From Dipteronia dyeriana (taxonomy: Eukaryota; Streptophyta; Magnoliopsida; Sapindales; Sapindaceae): a DNA stretch of 64,000 bases. Each line of letters opens with the position of its first letter. The stretch's first letter is position 1. The notes beneath the pieces are model-generated. The model saw only the letters and a list, made by a program, of their open reading frames with translations. It had not been told where the DNA came from and did not search any database. Of the stretch, positions 10,569 to 22,299 are shown in pieces. The stretch is from the NCBI GenBank assembly GCA_032871835.1, contig CM065300.1, positions 68,397,192 to 68,461,191 on the forward strand. Direction: 5' to 3'. A program made the position numbers and the translations under genes.

Positions 10569-11260
10569 GCATGTGAGTCATGTCTCGTAACCCTAGACCA
10601 TCTAGGTGACCCAAAAACACTTTAATCGGTAAGGTCTTCGTAAATGGATCAATATGATTGTCTTGTGAGGCTATCTTTGTGACGATCACATCTTCTCTCT
10701 GAATTATCTCTCTTAGGCGATTATTCTTTCTCTATATATGCTTCCCTCTTTTGTGGCTTCTTGGTTCTTTAGAATTTAGCCACAACACCACTGTTATCAT
10801 AATAAAGTGTGATAGACCTATCCAGATCTGGAACAACTTCCAGATCACTCAAGAACTTACGGAGCCAAACAGCCTCTTTAGCAGCTTCACAAGCGGCTAC
10901 ATATTCGGCTTCCATGGTGGAGTCAGCAATGCAAGATTGCTTGATACTTCTCCACATAATGACTCCACAACCCAGGGTGAATACTAATCCAGACGTGGAT
11001 TTCCTAGAATCTTTGTCTAACTGAAAATCAGAATTCGTGTATCCTAACGGGAACAAATCCTACCTAGAATACACTAGCATATAGTCTCTCGTTCTTCGAA
11101 GATACTTGAGAATTATCTTGACAGCAACCCAATGATCCAATCCTGGGTTGGACTGGTATCTACTGATTACTCCCACTGCATAGCAGATGTTCGGTCTCGT
11201 GAATAGCATAGCATACATGAGACTACCTACTGCCGATGCATAGGGTACACCTCTCATATC
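10569..11260 (-). pseudogene. pol: RNase H region of G pol
   Basis: The upstream part (11257-11060) carries VPYASAVGSLMYAM and LRRTRDYMLVYSR, typical of the copia RT-RNase H junction. The next part (11056-10769) carries RKSTSGLVFTLG, MEAEYVAACEAAKEAVWL and YYDNSG. The usual first acidic residue in GYTDSD is Asn here (GYTNSD). Past 10769 the tail (KHI, ITKIAS-like, DPFTK) is readable only across stops. At least one frame change separates the two parts near 11058. Confidence 0.82.
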
Positions 11261-11344
11261 CTCAACTTCTTGAGGTGTCTTAGGACACTATTCCTTAGAC
11301 AAATTAACTCCATGCCTAGAAGGTAAATTACCTTTCTTGGAGGC

Positions 11345-12136
11345 TTACATCGAAAATCGTACAAGAATCTTGTCGATATATGATGCATGAGACGATGCTA
11401 TGAGTTTGTTCTTACTATTCCTCATAAGTTGGATCCCTAGAACATAACTCGCCTCTCCCAAATCTTTCATTTGGAATTGGCTAGCCAGCCAGCCGTTTAC
11501 ATCAGACAACACTCCCACATCATTCCCAATGAGTAGGATATCATCTACCAATAGGACCAAGAAAACTACTTTCTTATCAATGATGCACTTGTAGACACAA
11601 GGCTCATCGACATTCTGCTCAAAGCCATAGGTTTTGATCACATCATCAAACCTGCTGTTCCAAGATCTAGATGCTTGCTTAAGCCCATAGATGGACCTTT
11701 GCAGCTTGCAAACCTTTTGCTCTTGATCTGGACACACGAATCCCTCTGGTTGCATCATATAGATGCTCTCATCAAGATTACCATTCAAGAATGCAATATT
11801 GACGCCCATTTGCCAAATTTCGTAGTCAAAATAGGCAGTAATGGATAAAAGAATCCTAATAGACTTAAACATGGCTACTAGCGAGAAGGTCTCTTTATAA
11901 TCTTCCCCATCTTTCTGGGTATAACCCTTAGCCACTAGTCTTGCCTTGAAGGTCTCTACATTCTCGTCTACTTCTCTCTTTCTCTTGTATATCCACTTAC
12001 ACCCTATGGGTTTTACCCCATCTGGTAAGTCTACAAGATCCCAAACTGAGTTAGAGTGTATGGACTCCATCTTGAGATTCATGGCTTTAAGCCATTCCTC
12101 TTTATCAGGATCTTCCATTGCATTCTTAAATGTCAA
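11345..12136 (-). pseudogene. pol: Reverse transcriptase of G pol
   Basis: This 263-residue open stretch covers most of a copia reverse transcriptase: WLKAMNLKMESI, PIGCKWIYKRK, ARLVAKGYTQKDG, YGLKQASRSW, and LLVDDILLIGND in place of the usual YVDD. The first catalytic aspartate, normally in WQMDVKTAFLNG, is glycine (WQMGVNIAFLNG). The domain is therefore very probably dead despite the open frame. The segment flows on towards RNase H after a break at 11345-11257. Confidence 0.88.
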
Positions 12137-12241
12137 TGGATCATCAACACTATTAGCAGAGACAACAAATTATCTCACAACCCTCTTACTACGTCTAGGT
12201 GGTAATGTATCCTGATCAGGAACCATCTGACTCTCAAATGT

Positions 12242-13250
12242 TTATGGAACAACAACTCTTGTTGATGTAGCACTAGTCTCACCAGGCTCCAACTCATTTA
12301 ATACAATCTTGGAATGAGGTTTATGGTCACTAATGTAATTGTCCTCAAGAAACGCTGCATTTGTCGATACAAATACTTTGTTATCTTTAGGACTATAGAA
12401 GTGTCCACCTCTGGTCTTTTTGGAGTATCCTATAAACAGGCAGACAATAGATTTGGAGTCTAGCTTTCTAGTTCTATTCTTCTGCACGTGTGGTCGACAC
12501 CCCCATATATGGAAATGTCACAAATTAGCTTTATGACCATTCCATAACTCTAGAGGAGTCTTAGGAACATATTTGGATGGCACTACATTCAAAATGTATG
12601 CCTCTGTTTGTAACGCATATCCCAGAAGGAATTTGGTAATAATGAGAAACTAATCATAGATCTCACCATTTTCATTAGGGTTCTATTTCTCCTCTCCACT
12701 ACACCATTTTGCTAAGATGTACTGAGATCTGTGAGTTGGCATACTATCCCATGCTCGACCATAAAGTCTTCAAACTCTTGGTCAAGATACTCACCTCCAC
12801 GATCTGATCGTAGTGACTTGATAGTCTTACCTAATTGATTCTCAACTTTAGTTCAGAATTCTTTGAAACTTTCAAATGTTTTCGACTTTCGTTGCATCAG
12901 ATAGAAGTATCTGTTTCTTGAGTAGTCATCTATAAAGGTTACATAATACTCATAACCCCTACTCGCTTTAACATTCATTGGTCCGCAAACGTCTGTGTGT
13001 ATAAGCTCTAGCGATTCTTTAGCTCTAAGCCCTTTTCCAGTAAAAGGTCTCTTAGTCATCTTACCATTCCATACAAGATTCGCAGACATGTAAGGTGCCA
13101 ACCTTTAACTCACTTAAAAGTCCATTTTTTACTAGTCTATCTATCCGGTCAGGGTTGATATGACCAAGTCTTAGATGCCAGAGATACGTGTCATTATCTA
13201 GAGAAATCTTATATCGTTTAGTTTTTGGTTTTTCAACCTTAAACATTTCG
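12242..13250 (-). pseudogene. pol: Integrase of G pol
   Basis: The pre-integrase part (13246-13061) has YLWHLRLGHINPDRI and CESC, giving the HHCC zinc motif. The core starts at 13030 with LELIHTDVCGPM and FIDDYSR. Further down the SLRSDRGGEY motif and VERRNRT can be read across a frame change and a stop between about 12850 and 12600. The C-terminal part is open at 12487-12242 (FIGYSKKTRGGHFYSP). There are at least three breaks, so no intact product. Confidence 0.8.
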
Positions 13251-13449
13251 GTGTTGAGCAGTGTAGTATGTATTAACGGTCTTTACACATACAAATTGTT
13301 TTCATTAATTCCTTAACAAATATTCAGACCATTCTTTCCAATAATAACAGACTTATTATTAAAAGAAACAGAATATTTTTGTTCTAACAACTTAGAAACG
13401 GAAATCAAATTCCGTGTAAATTCAGGAATATAAAATACATTGTCCAACA

Positions 13450-13645
13450 ATATATAATTATTACAAAAACATAATCTAATTACGCCCGCTGCTCATGCCG
13501 ACACGACATCCCCTGACCCCAAACGCATTGAGAATGCTTGCTCCTCTAGCTGTGTCCAAGAATCAGTTCATTGTAAAGAAGAACAAACATGGTTAGTGGC
13601 CCCTGAATCAACTATCCAGGGTGAAGAATCATCTTCCACTAAACA
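13450..13645 (-). pseudogene. pol: Protease remnant of G
   Basis: SPWIVDSGATNHVCSS is readable near 13585-13630. This is the retropepsin active-site motif (D-S-G) of plant copia elements. A stop follows (TAA/TGA class in the frame near 13575) and the rest of the domain is degraded. The usual CCHC zinc knuckle that sits between gag and this motif is not present: a basic tail ends in KKSKKSKYDLLVLE and runs directly into the protease. Confidence 0.7.
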
Positions 13646-14408
13646 CTACTCAAGAACAAGTAAATCATATTTACTTTTCTTGGACTTCTTCTTGCTTTGG
13701 GCTTTCTTGGGTTTGGGCTTACCCTTCGCTTTCTCCGTAAACCTTTTTCTCTTCTTATTATTAGAGTAGGAAGACGGTTCAGCAACATTTGCCTCACTGG
13801 TCTTACCTTTGTTGTTCTTATTCAAAGACTCAAAGGTAGTGAGCTCATTACGCAACTGTGTGAGAAAATGAACCTTAACTTGTTAATCCTGTAGTTGCTC
13901 TTAAACTGATGGAAACTCTTTGGAAAAGTCGTCAGTATGATGCTCACTTGACTGGGTTCGTCAATGGCCTTACCATTGACTTTTATTGTGTTGAAGTAGG
14001 ACATCATGCTCAGGACATATTCCCGAACTGACGTTCCTTCCTTCATGCGAGCGACCATAACAGAACAAATGGCTTCGTGTCGCTTTTGCTTGGAAGGCTG
14101 CCCGAACATGGCTTGCAATAACTCCATGATTTCGAATGCTGAAATCATTGCTTCATGCTTTGTGACAAGCACGTCTGTCATTAAAGCCAACATATATGTT
14201 CGGGCCTTCTCTTCAGATGAGACCAATTGCTCGTATGCCTCACGAACAGTTCGTGTGGCATTGGTAGTAGGCGCTGGAGGACATTCCTCTGTAAGCACAA
14301 ACTTGAGGTCTTTAGTGACCAATATTGCATTGATGTTAAGTTTTCACTTAGTGTAGTTATCATCAGTTAATTTGTCGTTTGCGAGAATTTGAAGTAATGC
14401 AGAAGAAA
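13646..14408 (-). pseudogene. gag: gag of element G
   Basis: This is a copia gag of the UBN2/Retrotran_gag type. DKLTDDNYTK lies near 14385-14356, followed by a stop where Trp is expected. The open part 14322-13822 then carries LKFVLTEECPPAP, LQAMFGQPSKQKRHEA and ARMKEGTSVREYVL. A frame change leads to 13855-13646 with NELTTFESLNKNNKGKTSEANVAEP and a lysine-rich tail. The start codon near 14408 is lost. The zinc knuckle is missing. Confidence 0.82.
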
Positions 14409-16118
14409 TTATTGCTGAAACAAATAAAACATTCATTCAGTCATTTATTTAAAACAAGTGCGAGTGCTTTGACATAAATTTAAACATGATGCATGCACAT
14501 GTTTAATGAACTAGAACTACCTTAAAACTAGTTACTATACCACGACAATCCAACATACCACAAAGAAGTGCAGCCTTAGGGTCGGTCAAGTCTTTGCATG
14601 TTGGACCGAGACATTCTCAATCAAATGATATTCTATAATAACGCTTATTCCATATCATTCAACCATCGTTAATTCAGTCAGGTTTTTAATTAACAAACTT
14701 AATCAAAACCTTTGTGTTTGTAACCCACAATTTCAGATCTCATGAGATTAACTTGAGAATTACTGCCTTAGGGTCGGTCAATCCCGAAATACCCTCAGAA
14801 ATCCTATCCGTTAGGAAGTCAACCTTGGTATTGACCTTTGTGGAAACCCTACTCAGGGAGGTCAAAAACAAAGCCGTCACGAGGCCCCACTCGGATCTCA
14901 CGGTGTTGAACTAATGATGGAGACCGTGGGATATATATGTCATATATCCCTCTCCCACTCACTATTTTAAAATTAGGGTTTTCTATTAACCGTTAATGCA
15001 CCTAGACTCGACAGGATTAAACGACTAACTTTAATCAAGTTATCTAGCGCATTAACTAATTAGAACCAAATTCTAATTAACTAATAAATTATTAATGATT
15101 TTTAACAATTAAAAATCTAATCTATTAGTGAATAATCTAAGCCTTTGTAAACTATTTACTAGGGTTTGATTATTATATTAGTGTTTACCAAGTTTTAACT
15201 ATTAAAACCCTAACACTTTATTTGGATCATTTATTATTAGGTATTTAATCATATTAATCCTAATTACAATAAATGACCCTATTAATCTAACTTATTAAAC
15301 TCTTTAATAACTAGATTAATATTAATGAGAATTGCCAAGTTTTCTAACCATTAAAAACTAATCTCATTATTCATAGCCAATTATGTATATTACCCATTTT
15401 AATCACATAAAAAAAAAACATAAAATATCAGGCTATGATGCATGTATGACATATCAAATATATTTGTGTAGGCACATCTAATCTAAATGACATACGTATG
15501 CATAACAATGCTTTTATCATCACATAATATAAAGCGTACATGAATTGACCGAGTACTGTGGATTATTTAACCTAAAAATTTGGAATCTAAAATTACAGAA
15601 AAAAAAAATCCAAAGCATTCATTGGTCTTTTAGTAACTTCAGATATCTTCCAGTCTCTTCAGCTCACTCGGATTCATCTCATGAATCCGAAACGGGAAAT
15701 CTGCACGAAACACACTAGGCAATTCTTGCCAACGGAACCGTGCGTGAACAATACCAGATGAACAGTGTCGGTGAACAGTACGCGCGTGAACAGTGCTCAG
15801 TGAACAGTACGTCGTGAACTGTTCCCCTCCGGTTAACAGTAACGTCGCCGTGAACAGTTCCGACATCGCGCGCATTTCCAGTTCTTCGTTTACAGGTTAT
15901 ATTTTTTTATTATTATTTACAATACAATAACAGTAAACTAAATAAATTAAAAATTATACAACTCATAAACCCTAAATCCACAGTACTATAAAAAATTACG
16001 ATCAACCATGTTTAAATTAAACAATTTAATTATACACATTCATACAACCATAAAGATGGTGCCTACACATTCATACATACAGGAGCATCGAAAACAATTT
16101 TCAGTTCCGAAAAATAAA
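14409..16118 (-). other. Long 5' leader of element G
   Basis: The 1.7 kb between primer site and gag has no credible gene. Most is AT-rich with short repeats of (A)CCCTAA-like and ATTAAT sequence. A GC-richer block with GTGAACAGT repeats lies at 15735-15865. Short reading frames at 14714-14914 and 15639-15875 overlap these repeats and are not recognised. Confidence 0.6.
15735..15865 (-). repeat. GTGAACAGT repeat cluster in G leader
   Basis: Five to seven copies or near copies of (G)TGAACAGT, and one inverted ACTGTT, occur in about 130 bp, spaced 12-20 bp apart and separated by CG-containing spacers. The cluster stands out from the AT-rich leader. Because it is downstream of the LTR it would be transcribed. 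It may form RNA structure or be a regulatory array; I cannot decide. Confidence 0.6.
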
Positions 16119-16135
16119 TTGGCTCTGATACCATT
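16119..16135 (-). promoter_or_regulatory. Primer binding site of element G
   Basis: On the minus strand the LTR end (TTCCAACA) is followed by AATGGTATCAGAGCCAA. This is a full match to the plant copia initiator-methionine-tRNA site TGGTATCAGAGCC. It fixes the inner end of the 5' LTR at 16136. Confidence 0.93.
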
Positions 16136-18165
16136 TGTTGGAACCTCGTTCACCGGTCAAGCAGCGGAACTAGGTTTTGAATTTTTTATATAAACAGATA
16201 ATAATCTGTATCTTGGACCAGTGAACTTGGGATCGTAATTATTATTCATAACTAATACATACAATATGTAAACACAGGGAATTGTAATCAATAAAATGAG
16301 AAGAAGATATACTTACAAACATTTGGAGGCTCATTCACTTTTCGATATCCTCATGGCTGAACCACTCGATCTACCTCGCTATCTCCCGGAACTGGTAACT
16401 GCTTGTGAGCGCGTCACGGTCTCAGAAACTTGAATGGATGATGTAGAGAGATTTGAAGAAACTCTTTCTTCTATGTGTTTCAAAAACACATAAAACATGA
16501 AACAATATATATATATATAAATATATATCACATTGCTGCTCACAAATATATATATTTATATATCACTGCTGCTTTTGCTATATGACAAAAATTAATCAAT
16601 CACGCCTGTTGTTGCTATATGACCAATATTTATCAATCTCGCCTTGGTTCACCATATATATCTTTATTGCACTCGCTTTTACAAATATATATCATATATT
16701 TATTAAGTATTTGCATCCTATGTAAATTCTTCTTTTTACTATTGTTTCATGTACACACCAATTTGCATCTAATGCAATCTCTTGTGTCATTAATTGATAT
16801 ATTTCTTTTAATTATCCTCTTCAAATATATCTAATATATTAGAATTGATAATAAGTATTTTAAATTTAAACTTAAATTCAAATACTTAGAGAAATGATTT
16901 AGTAAAATAAAATAATCCTATTATTTTATCTGTACCTAAATCCATATATCAACTAACACCCTCCATTTAATAGTTAATTAATAATTAATAATTATCAATA
17001 TAATTAAATAATCTAATTATTTAATTAATTTAACTATTAACATTCATTAATTAAATAATCTCATTATTCAATTAATTCCCGAATATATACGTGTCACTTT
17101 TTATAACATAATTAATTGGACAATCCAATTAATTAACCGTGACCCATGTACCTAAATAAATCGGGATAGCAAGGGGACCTAATGGACCCAGAGTAATTTG
17201 AGCTCCAATAACCCTCGGAATCATTAATTAAACTTTTTAATTAATATTCCTTGATTGTTAACTCCGGTGCTATTCCACTAAAAACCCGAAGTTGTACTCT
17301 CTCAACTGTAGACGTTTTTACACAAACCGATACAACTCGGTGTCCATCGATATAGCTATTACATATAGTGTGATCCTCCACAATAGTTCATAATTAGAGC
17401 ATGGTCATAATGTCCGTTATACTCCTCTAATTACATATATCCATTAAGTACCGTTGATTCTCTAATGGACAATAAATCCTATTTCCTTACGGAATTAGAA
17501 GAGCGCTCATATTGTCCAAACCCCGAATCAACCCTTAAGGGAACTACCATCTACTTCTCAAAAGAAAGAGTGGATTCAACTATTGTGTACAAACCTTCCT
17601 AGCCACAAGCCAAACCGCAATCCCAACATACGAAGTATATTGATCAGGAAATGCATCTGACCTTACCCATGGTATATCAAAGACCACGATTTAACCTGTT
17701 GGAGTCGATAAGACACTCAGTATTAAGATCACCCCTATATAGCCATCATTAATTGATATATATGAATCTCATCGGTAAACGGATCTTGGTGAGAGATTCA
17801 TATAGATCATGGCCCAGTCCTAAATGATCACATCATATAAGGTGCATCCATTCCCATATCTCATATGAATGATTCAGGATAGCTACAACGTACATTACGG
17901 AATGGACCGCATCTATAGATTAACCACAAATAAATTACCAACTTTATTTGCTATCTATGGACTCTTTAGATTGCACGTATCTTACTGTATCCATCTGTAT
18001 ATGACACTCATATACACAGTTTGAGATTACATCCGACAATCTTGGATGTTAAATAAATGCACAAGTTATATAATAAACAACACAACAAGAATGAATTGAA
18101 CTTTTCCTTTTATTTATTTAATAAATCCATTTACAAATTACATCCTTAAGGCATAAGCCTTAACA
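16136..18165 (-). repeat. 5' LTR of element G
   Basis: On the minus strand it runs from TGTTAAGGCT (18165) to TTCCAACA (16136), 2,030 bp, with intact TG...CA ends. It aligns with the 3' LTR over its whole length, with many substitutions and the two indels described there, so the insertion is not recent. Runs of ATATAT near 16505-16560 are candidate promoter sequence; nothing more specific can be claimed. Confidence 0.92.
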
Positions 18166-18170
18166 ACTAG

Positions 18171-18223
18171 TACCTGGTAAGACATGCTTTCTGATCCTAG
18201 GCAGGGCTGGCATGCCACTACCT
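18171..18223 (+). repeat. H gypsy LTR, copy 1 (right part)
   Basis: TACCTGGTAAGACATGC through GCCACTACCT continues the H LTR interrupted by G and matches 29134-29186. It stops abruptly, and C LTR sequence begins at 18224. This junction is one end of a tandem duplication. Confidence 0.82.
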
Positions 18224-18595
18224 GGTAATGGCAACGTGTAGTTTTTGGAAAACAACGTTGCACATACCGCGGCGAGTAAAAGCAAGAGGAGCGGTCTAGA
18301 TCGCGGTTAAGAGGAAAATCCTCTTCTCATGGCAAATTAAATGCGTAAAACAACCAAGCAAGTGATATGGCAAATATGACACATAAGAAAGCAATTAAGC
18401 ATTAATGCAAGATGATCAAAGCATGCATATGAGTGAGTGTGTGCACTATTATCTCTTCCATGAAGATTAAACGAGTGTTATAACTTTGAAGCTTGAGCTT
18501 GGTCACGAACAATGATGGCTTAATATACCCTTACATATTATTCCCCAAATGTGGTTGTCAACGAATGAGCCAATCAAAAAAGTGAGGAACTTATA
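18224..18595 (-). repeat. 3' LTR of element C, truncated
   Basis: It matches 3570-3767 and then 6003-6177 of the solo C LTR, with the nested LTR A absent. The left two-thirds are missing at the duplication junction. The right end ACTTATA carries the same TG-to-TA change (minus strand) as the solo LTR in F1. Confidence 0.85.
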
Positions 18596-18612
18596 ATCTT
18601 CCCCTTTGTCTA
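18596..18612 (-). promoter_or_regulatory. Polypurine tract of element C
   Basis: On the minus strand GACAAAGGGGAAGAT directly precedes the LTR start. Upstream of it lies TTTGTCACGAAATAG, a sequence also seen in D (60556-60574) and, slightly changed, in B (47540-47554). The shared layout supports one family group. Confidence 0.75.
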
Positions 18613-19855
18613 TTTCGTGACAAAACCATCTCTCACATATCATCCGCACAAAATAATTAAAACAAAAGAAAAATGGTCAATAAACACATTCTACATTAAA
18701 AGAAATACCTAAGGCAAGATCTTCAAATCTTCCATCTATTGTAGAATGACCATGCCTACAAAACAAGAAAATTGAGCTTTTCAAGACAAGAGTATGTGAG
18801 AGATAAAATATCAAGAGCAATTTGCAATAAAAAAAATGGCAACAATAGTGCAAATGCAAAATGCTCCCCCTAAATGGGTTAACTCCCTTAACAAGTTAAT
18901 CTTTCCTCATATGCAACACTCACAACTCCCCCTAAATCCCCACTACTCCCCATTTTTGTCACAAGATAGGCAAATGGGTATTCCCTAATCAGGTCACTTA
19001 GTAAAGAGATATATTTGCAAGGATAATGATATATAACAACTTTATGCAATTTAATTAAGTGTGAGAGAAGAGCAAGGAAGTTTAATTTCAAGAAAATTGT
19101 GTGAAGGTATTGCCTTGGATAAAAGATATGCAACATCAACTTTAACAAAAAAACATGGTATTTGGCAAAGCAAATATCAAAAGAGGTTCCAAAAGAAGTT
19201 AAACCAATTCGCACCCTTTTGTCATTTGAATACAAGATAAGAAGGTTAAACTTTCAAACCATATAAGCAATATTATCAATTCTTAATAACCAATCAAGAC
19301 ATGGATATAAAATCCTTATTGATTGAATGGATATAAAATCCTTTTGATTGTTGTCATATTCAATCATTAAGAAGAGATACAAGACTAAATTAGATGAGAC
19401 ATCCTTATCAGTTGAATTGACACAAGGTCCTTGTGGAGTTTAGCCCTGTCAATTGCAGTCACACACATTTGCACATAAATACTTCATGCATAATATTTAA
19501 GCATGTCAAACACAAGTTCACATAAACATGGAGATAAATTTTGGGTCAATCAAATGTGCTTCCCAATCAATTTTGCTAGTCCAAAAATACATGTTTGAAT
19601 ATAAATGAGACATGGATTTCAAACAAGGCAAAGACACACTTATTGAATAAAAAGTCATATAATAGTATATGCAACCATAATACTCAAACAATTATTTAAA
19701 GAGCATAAAATTGAACAATTATTTAAAGAGCATAAAATTGAACAATTATTTGCTTATTGTAATGCAAGTTCGCTCTCTTTGCTTGAGCTCCCCATATGGG
19801 GTCAATCACCAAAACTCATCAAGACATATGACAAATCCCATTAGACTTATTAAGT
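18613..19855 (-). other. C region between pol and 3' LTR
   Basis: This 1.2-kb AT-rich stretch has only short, unrecognised reading frames (18677-18859, 18888-19235). SIRE-type elements can carry an envelope-like frame in this place; none is recognisable here. The sequence resembles D 60575-61795 in part (CCCCATTTTTGTCA versus CCCCTTTTTGTCATG, and GGTATTTGGCAAAGCAAAT). Confidence 0.6.
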
Positions 19856-20320
19856 GATTTAAACCTAGTTGAGTATAAGGGTTTAGTGAACAAATCCACT
19901 AGTTGATCATTTGTGCCAACATGTTCAAGTGCAATGCATTTGCTTTCGACTAGCTCTCTAATGAAATGATGTCTAATGTCTATATGCTTTGTTCTAGACT
20001 ATTGAACAAGATTCTTTAAGATGTTTATGGCACTCATGTTAACACAATAGAGGGTTAGAGTACCTTGATCAAAACCATAGTCCACAAGCATTTGTTTCAT
20101 CCATAAGAGTTGTGTGCAAGTGCTCCCGACTGCTATATACTTGGCCTCAACTGTGGAAGAAGAAACCACCCGATGTACTCTTCCTATCATCATAAATACC
20201 TACCCAATCTGCATCACTAAAGACCACTGAGCTAGCATTAGTGTTAAAAAAGTACCATATCCTATAGTTGGACGTCCCATTCACATATCGAATGATTCTC
20301 TTAAGGAAAAAGAGTTAAGA
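19856..20320 (-). pseudogene. pol: RNase H of C pol
   Basis: IIRYVNGTSNYRIWY is readable near 20300-20250, followed by SDADWVG, then SSSTVEAKYIAVGSTCTQLLWMK and MSAINI (20193-19999). The frame continues across a stop to HIDIRHHFIRELVESKC and a VDLFTKPL tail near 19870. The acidic residues of SDADW and EAKY are retained. The usual YCDN motif is changed to YCVN. Stops and frame changes inactivate it. Confidence 0.8.
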
Positions 20321-21085
20321 TTCCTTGAGACATGACATGAACAAATTGTTGAACTTTCAAGTTGTTGGTGGAACCAAAAACGATGTCATCAATATAAATT
20401 TAAGCTACGAATAGCTCATCTTTAGTGCACTTGATGAACAAAGTCTTGTCAACACTACCTCTTGAGTAGCTATTGTCAATAAGATAAAGAGTGAGGCACT
20501 CATACCAAGCCCTCGGTGCTTGTTTCAACCCATGCAAAGCCTTCTTGAGACGATAGACATGATCCGAGTGGTGTGGATCTACAAACCCCTTTTGCTCAAC
20601 AAACACTTATTCTTGTAAGAAGTCATTGAGGAAGGCACTCTGAACATCCATTTTATTCAAATTAAAATTGTGCACAAATGATATGGACAAGAGAAGCCTA
20701 ATAGACTTAAGATGGGCAACCAGAGAAAAAGTTTTCACAAAGTCGATACCCTCAATTTAAGAGTATCCTTATACTACAAGCCTAGCTTGTTTCGCACAAT
20801 GTTGCCATCCTCACCCGACTTGTTCCTGTACACCCATTTTGTTCCAATGACATTGGTGATTTTGGGTTTAGGAACTAGAGTCCAAACCTTATTTCTTTCA
20901 AATTGATTTACCTCTTCTTGCATAGTACGAACCTAAAACTCATCACTTAAGGATTCATTAACCTCTTTGGGTTCAATTTGAGAGGTGTCACAAGTATAGC
21001 CAATTTGATAAGCCAATTGATGCCTAGTCCTAACACCTTCATTCATATCTCTAAGAATGTCATTCTTGTTATGGAGATGTCTAAC
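20321..21085 (-). pseudogene. pol: Reverse transcriptase of C pol, with deletion
   Basis: Readable motifs in order are QFERNKVWTLVPKP (20920-20880), NVIGTKWVYRNKSGEDG (about 20850), then, after frame changes, [17 protein letters not shown] and [20 protein letters not shown] (20606-20480). The polymerase centre is present only as a changed, frame-shifted version near 20400. The sequence then jumps to IIRYVNG. In B and D about 100 residues lie between these points, so this region has been deleted near 20320-20345. Confidence 0.75.
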
Positions 21086-21289
21086 CTAAGGAGCAGGTTC
21101 CTTAGAGTTCAAAGTAGGATCTCTATTAAGAGGTTTATCATCCTCTTCACTATGATTTGACTTAACATCACATGAAGTCTCACCACACTCCTTCAAATGT
21201 ATGTCATAAGACACATTAAACTCCTCATCATGGTTACTAGACTTGGGCCTACAATCATCTATGACAATATTAGATGATTCCATGACACT

Positions 21290-21610
21290 TCGAGTCTTTA
21301 AATTGAAAACTCTATAGGCCTTACTATTTAGAGCATAGCCAATGAAAATCCTTTTATCACTCTTAGCATCAAATTGCCAAGTTGATCTCGGTCATTAAGA
21401 ATGTAGCATTTGGTTCCAAATGAGTGAAAGTAGCTAACATTTGGCTTCCAACCCATTTTATGCACACTTTTAGTTTGTATCCCTTGTTGGCAAGATCCAT
21501 AAACTCCTTTAGTCCTCTTCCCAAAGTTGGAAGGACCTCTCACAACATTCAACCTCTCAAGTCTTTGAAATTCGTGTGGCCAAGCCTTTGATGCCACAAT
21601 TCAACTTGAT
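21290..21610 (-). pseudogene. pol: Integrase remnant of C, catalytic core deleted
   Basis: The frame reads LWHQRLGHTNFKDL, then NVVRGPSNFGKRTKG, then CQQGIQTK, and passes at about 21465 directly to WKPNVSYFHSFGTKCYILNDRDQL. In element B roughly 190 residues, holding all three catalytic acidic residues, separate the matching motifs. C therefore keeps the zinc motif and the C-terminal side but no catalytic core. A short linker region follows (21283-21086). Confidence 0.85.
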
Positions 21611-21894
21611 CATAACCAGACAAGTTACAAGAGATGTCATTGGAATCAAGACAATAACAATTGTCACTTGATCTCTTGCCTTTTAAAAACACTTGTCCAT
21701 CTTATTTTAGACTAGAGAAATCAATTTTTCCAAACATAACAGAAAGCCCTTCATCACTCAAATATGATATGCTAACATGATTGGCTTGCAAGCCATCTAC
21801 ACAAAGAGCATTGGGCAAAGAGGGTAGACTGGGGATATATATGTTTCCTTCCCTAAAACTTTTTTACGTGAACAATCACCAAAGGTGACAAATC

Positions 21895-22000
21895 CATCAT
21901 CCTCCATAACAAGAGTCTAAAAAAAAACTCTTGTTTCTAGTCATGTGCCTAGAACACCCACTATCAAGATACCAAGTGTTAAAATCTTTGGCCTTCAAGG
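21895..22000 (-). pseudogene. pol: Protease motif of C
   Basis: WYLDSGCSRHMTRNKS is readable at about 21990-21940; this is the active-site motif of the SIRE-like group and matches WYLDSGCSWNMTGNK in B. Downstream the domain is interrupted by a poly-T/A run and frame changes (21905-21925). Parts of GDG-like and LHVDGLQANHV-like sequence can be seen to about 21760. Confidence 0.75.
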
Positions 22001-22299
22001 CCACTTAAGCCACATGGCAAAAATACTCATCTTTTCTAGTCCACCTAGTAGCAACAGTGTCATTGCTATGAGCCTTGGGTTCATTGGCATTAAAATTCCT
22101 AGGTACATGCATTTTGGTTCTTCTAAGCATATTTTTCTCTATCGTACTTTCAATATAACACAAATTAATATACTTAAAACAATTAGGCCTTATATGACCC
22201 TAAAAATAATAATAATGACAAATAGGAGTAAATTAAGAATTCATACCATAGCCTTGTGCAAACATGGAAGGCTTCATTCTCCTTTGAGTTGTTCTTTGG

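Larger units (their letters stand above)
8514..18165 (-). mobile_element. Complete copia element G (9,652 bp)
   Basis: G has two LTRs of 2,036 and 2,030 bp, a primer site, a polypurine tract, and gag, protease, integrase, reverse transcriptase and RNase H in copia order. It is flanked by a perfect 5-bp repeat ACTAG (8509-8513, 18166-18170). It lies in the first 60 bp of an H LTR. Translations resemble element A more than B/C/D (for example MEAEYVAACEAAKEAVWLRK versus MEAEYVVVCFAAKEVVWLCK). Stops, frameshifts and catalytic substitutions make it inactive. Confidence 0.94.

Noticed and set aside
13697..14356. Plus-strand frames opposite G gag
   Set aside because: Antisense shadows of the well-recognised minus-strand gag.
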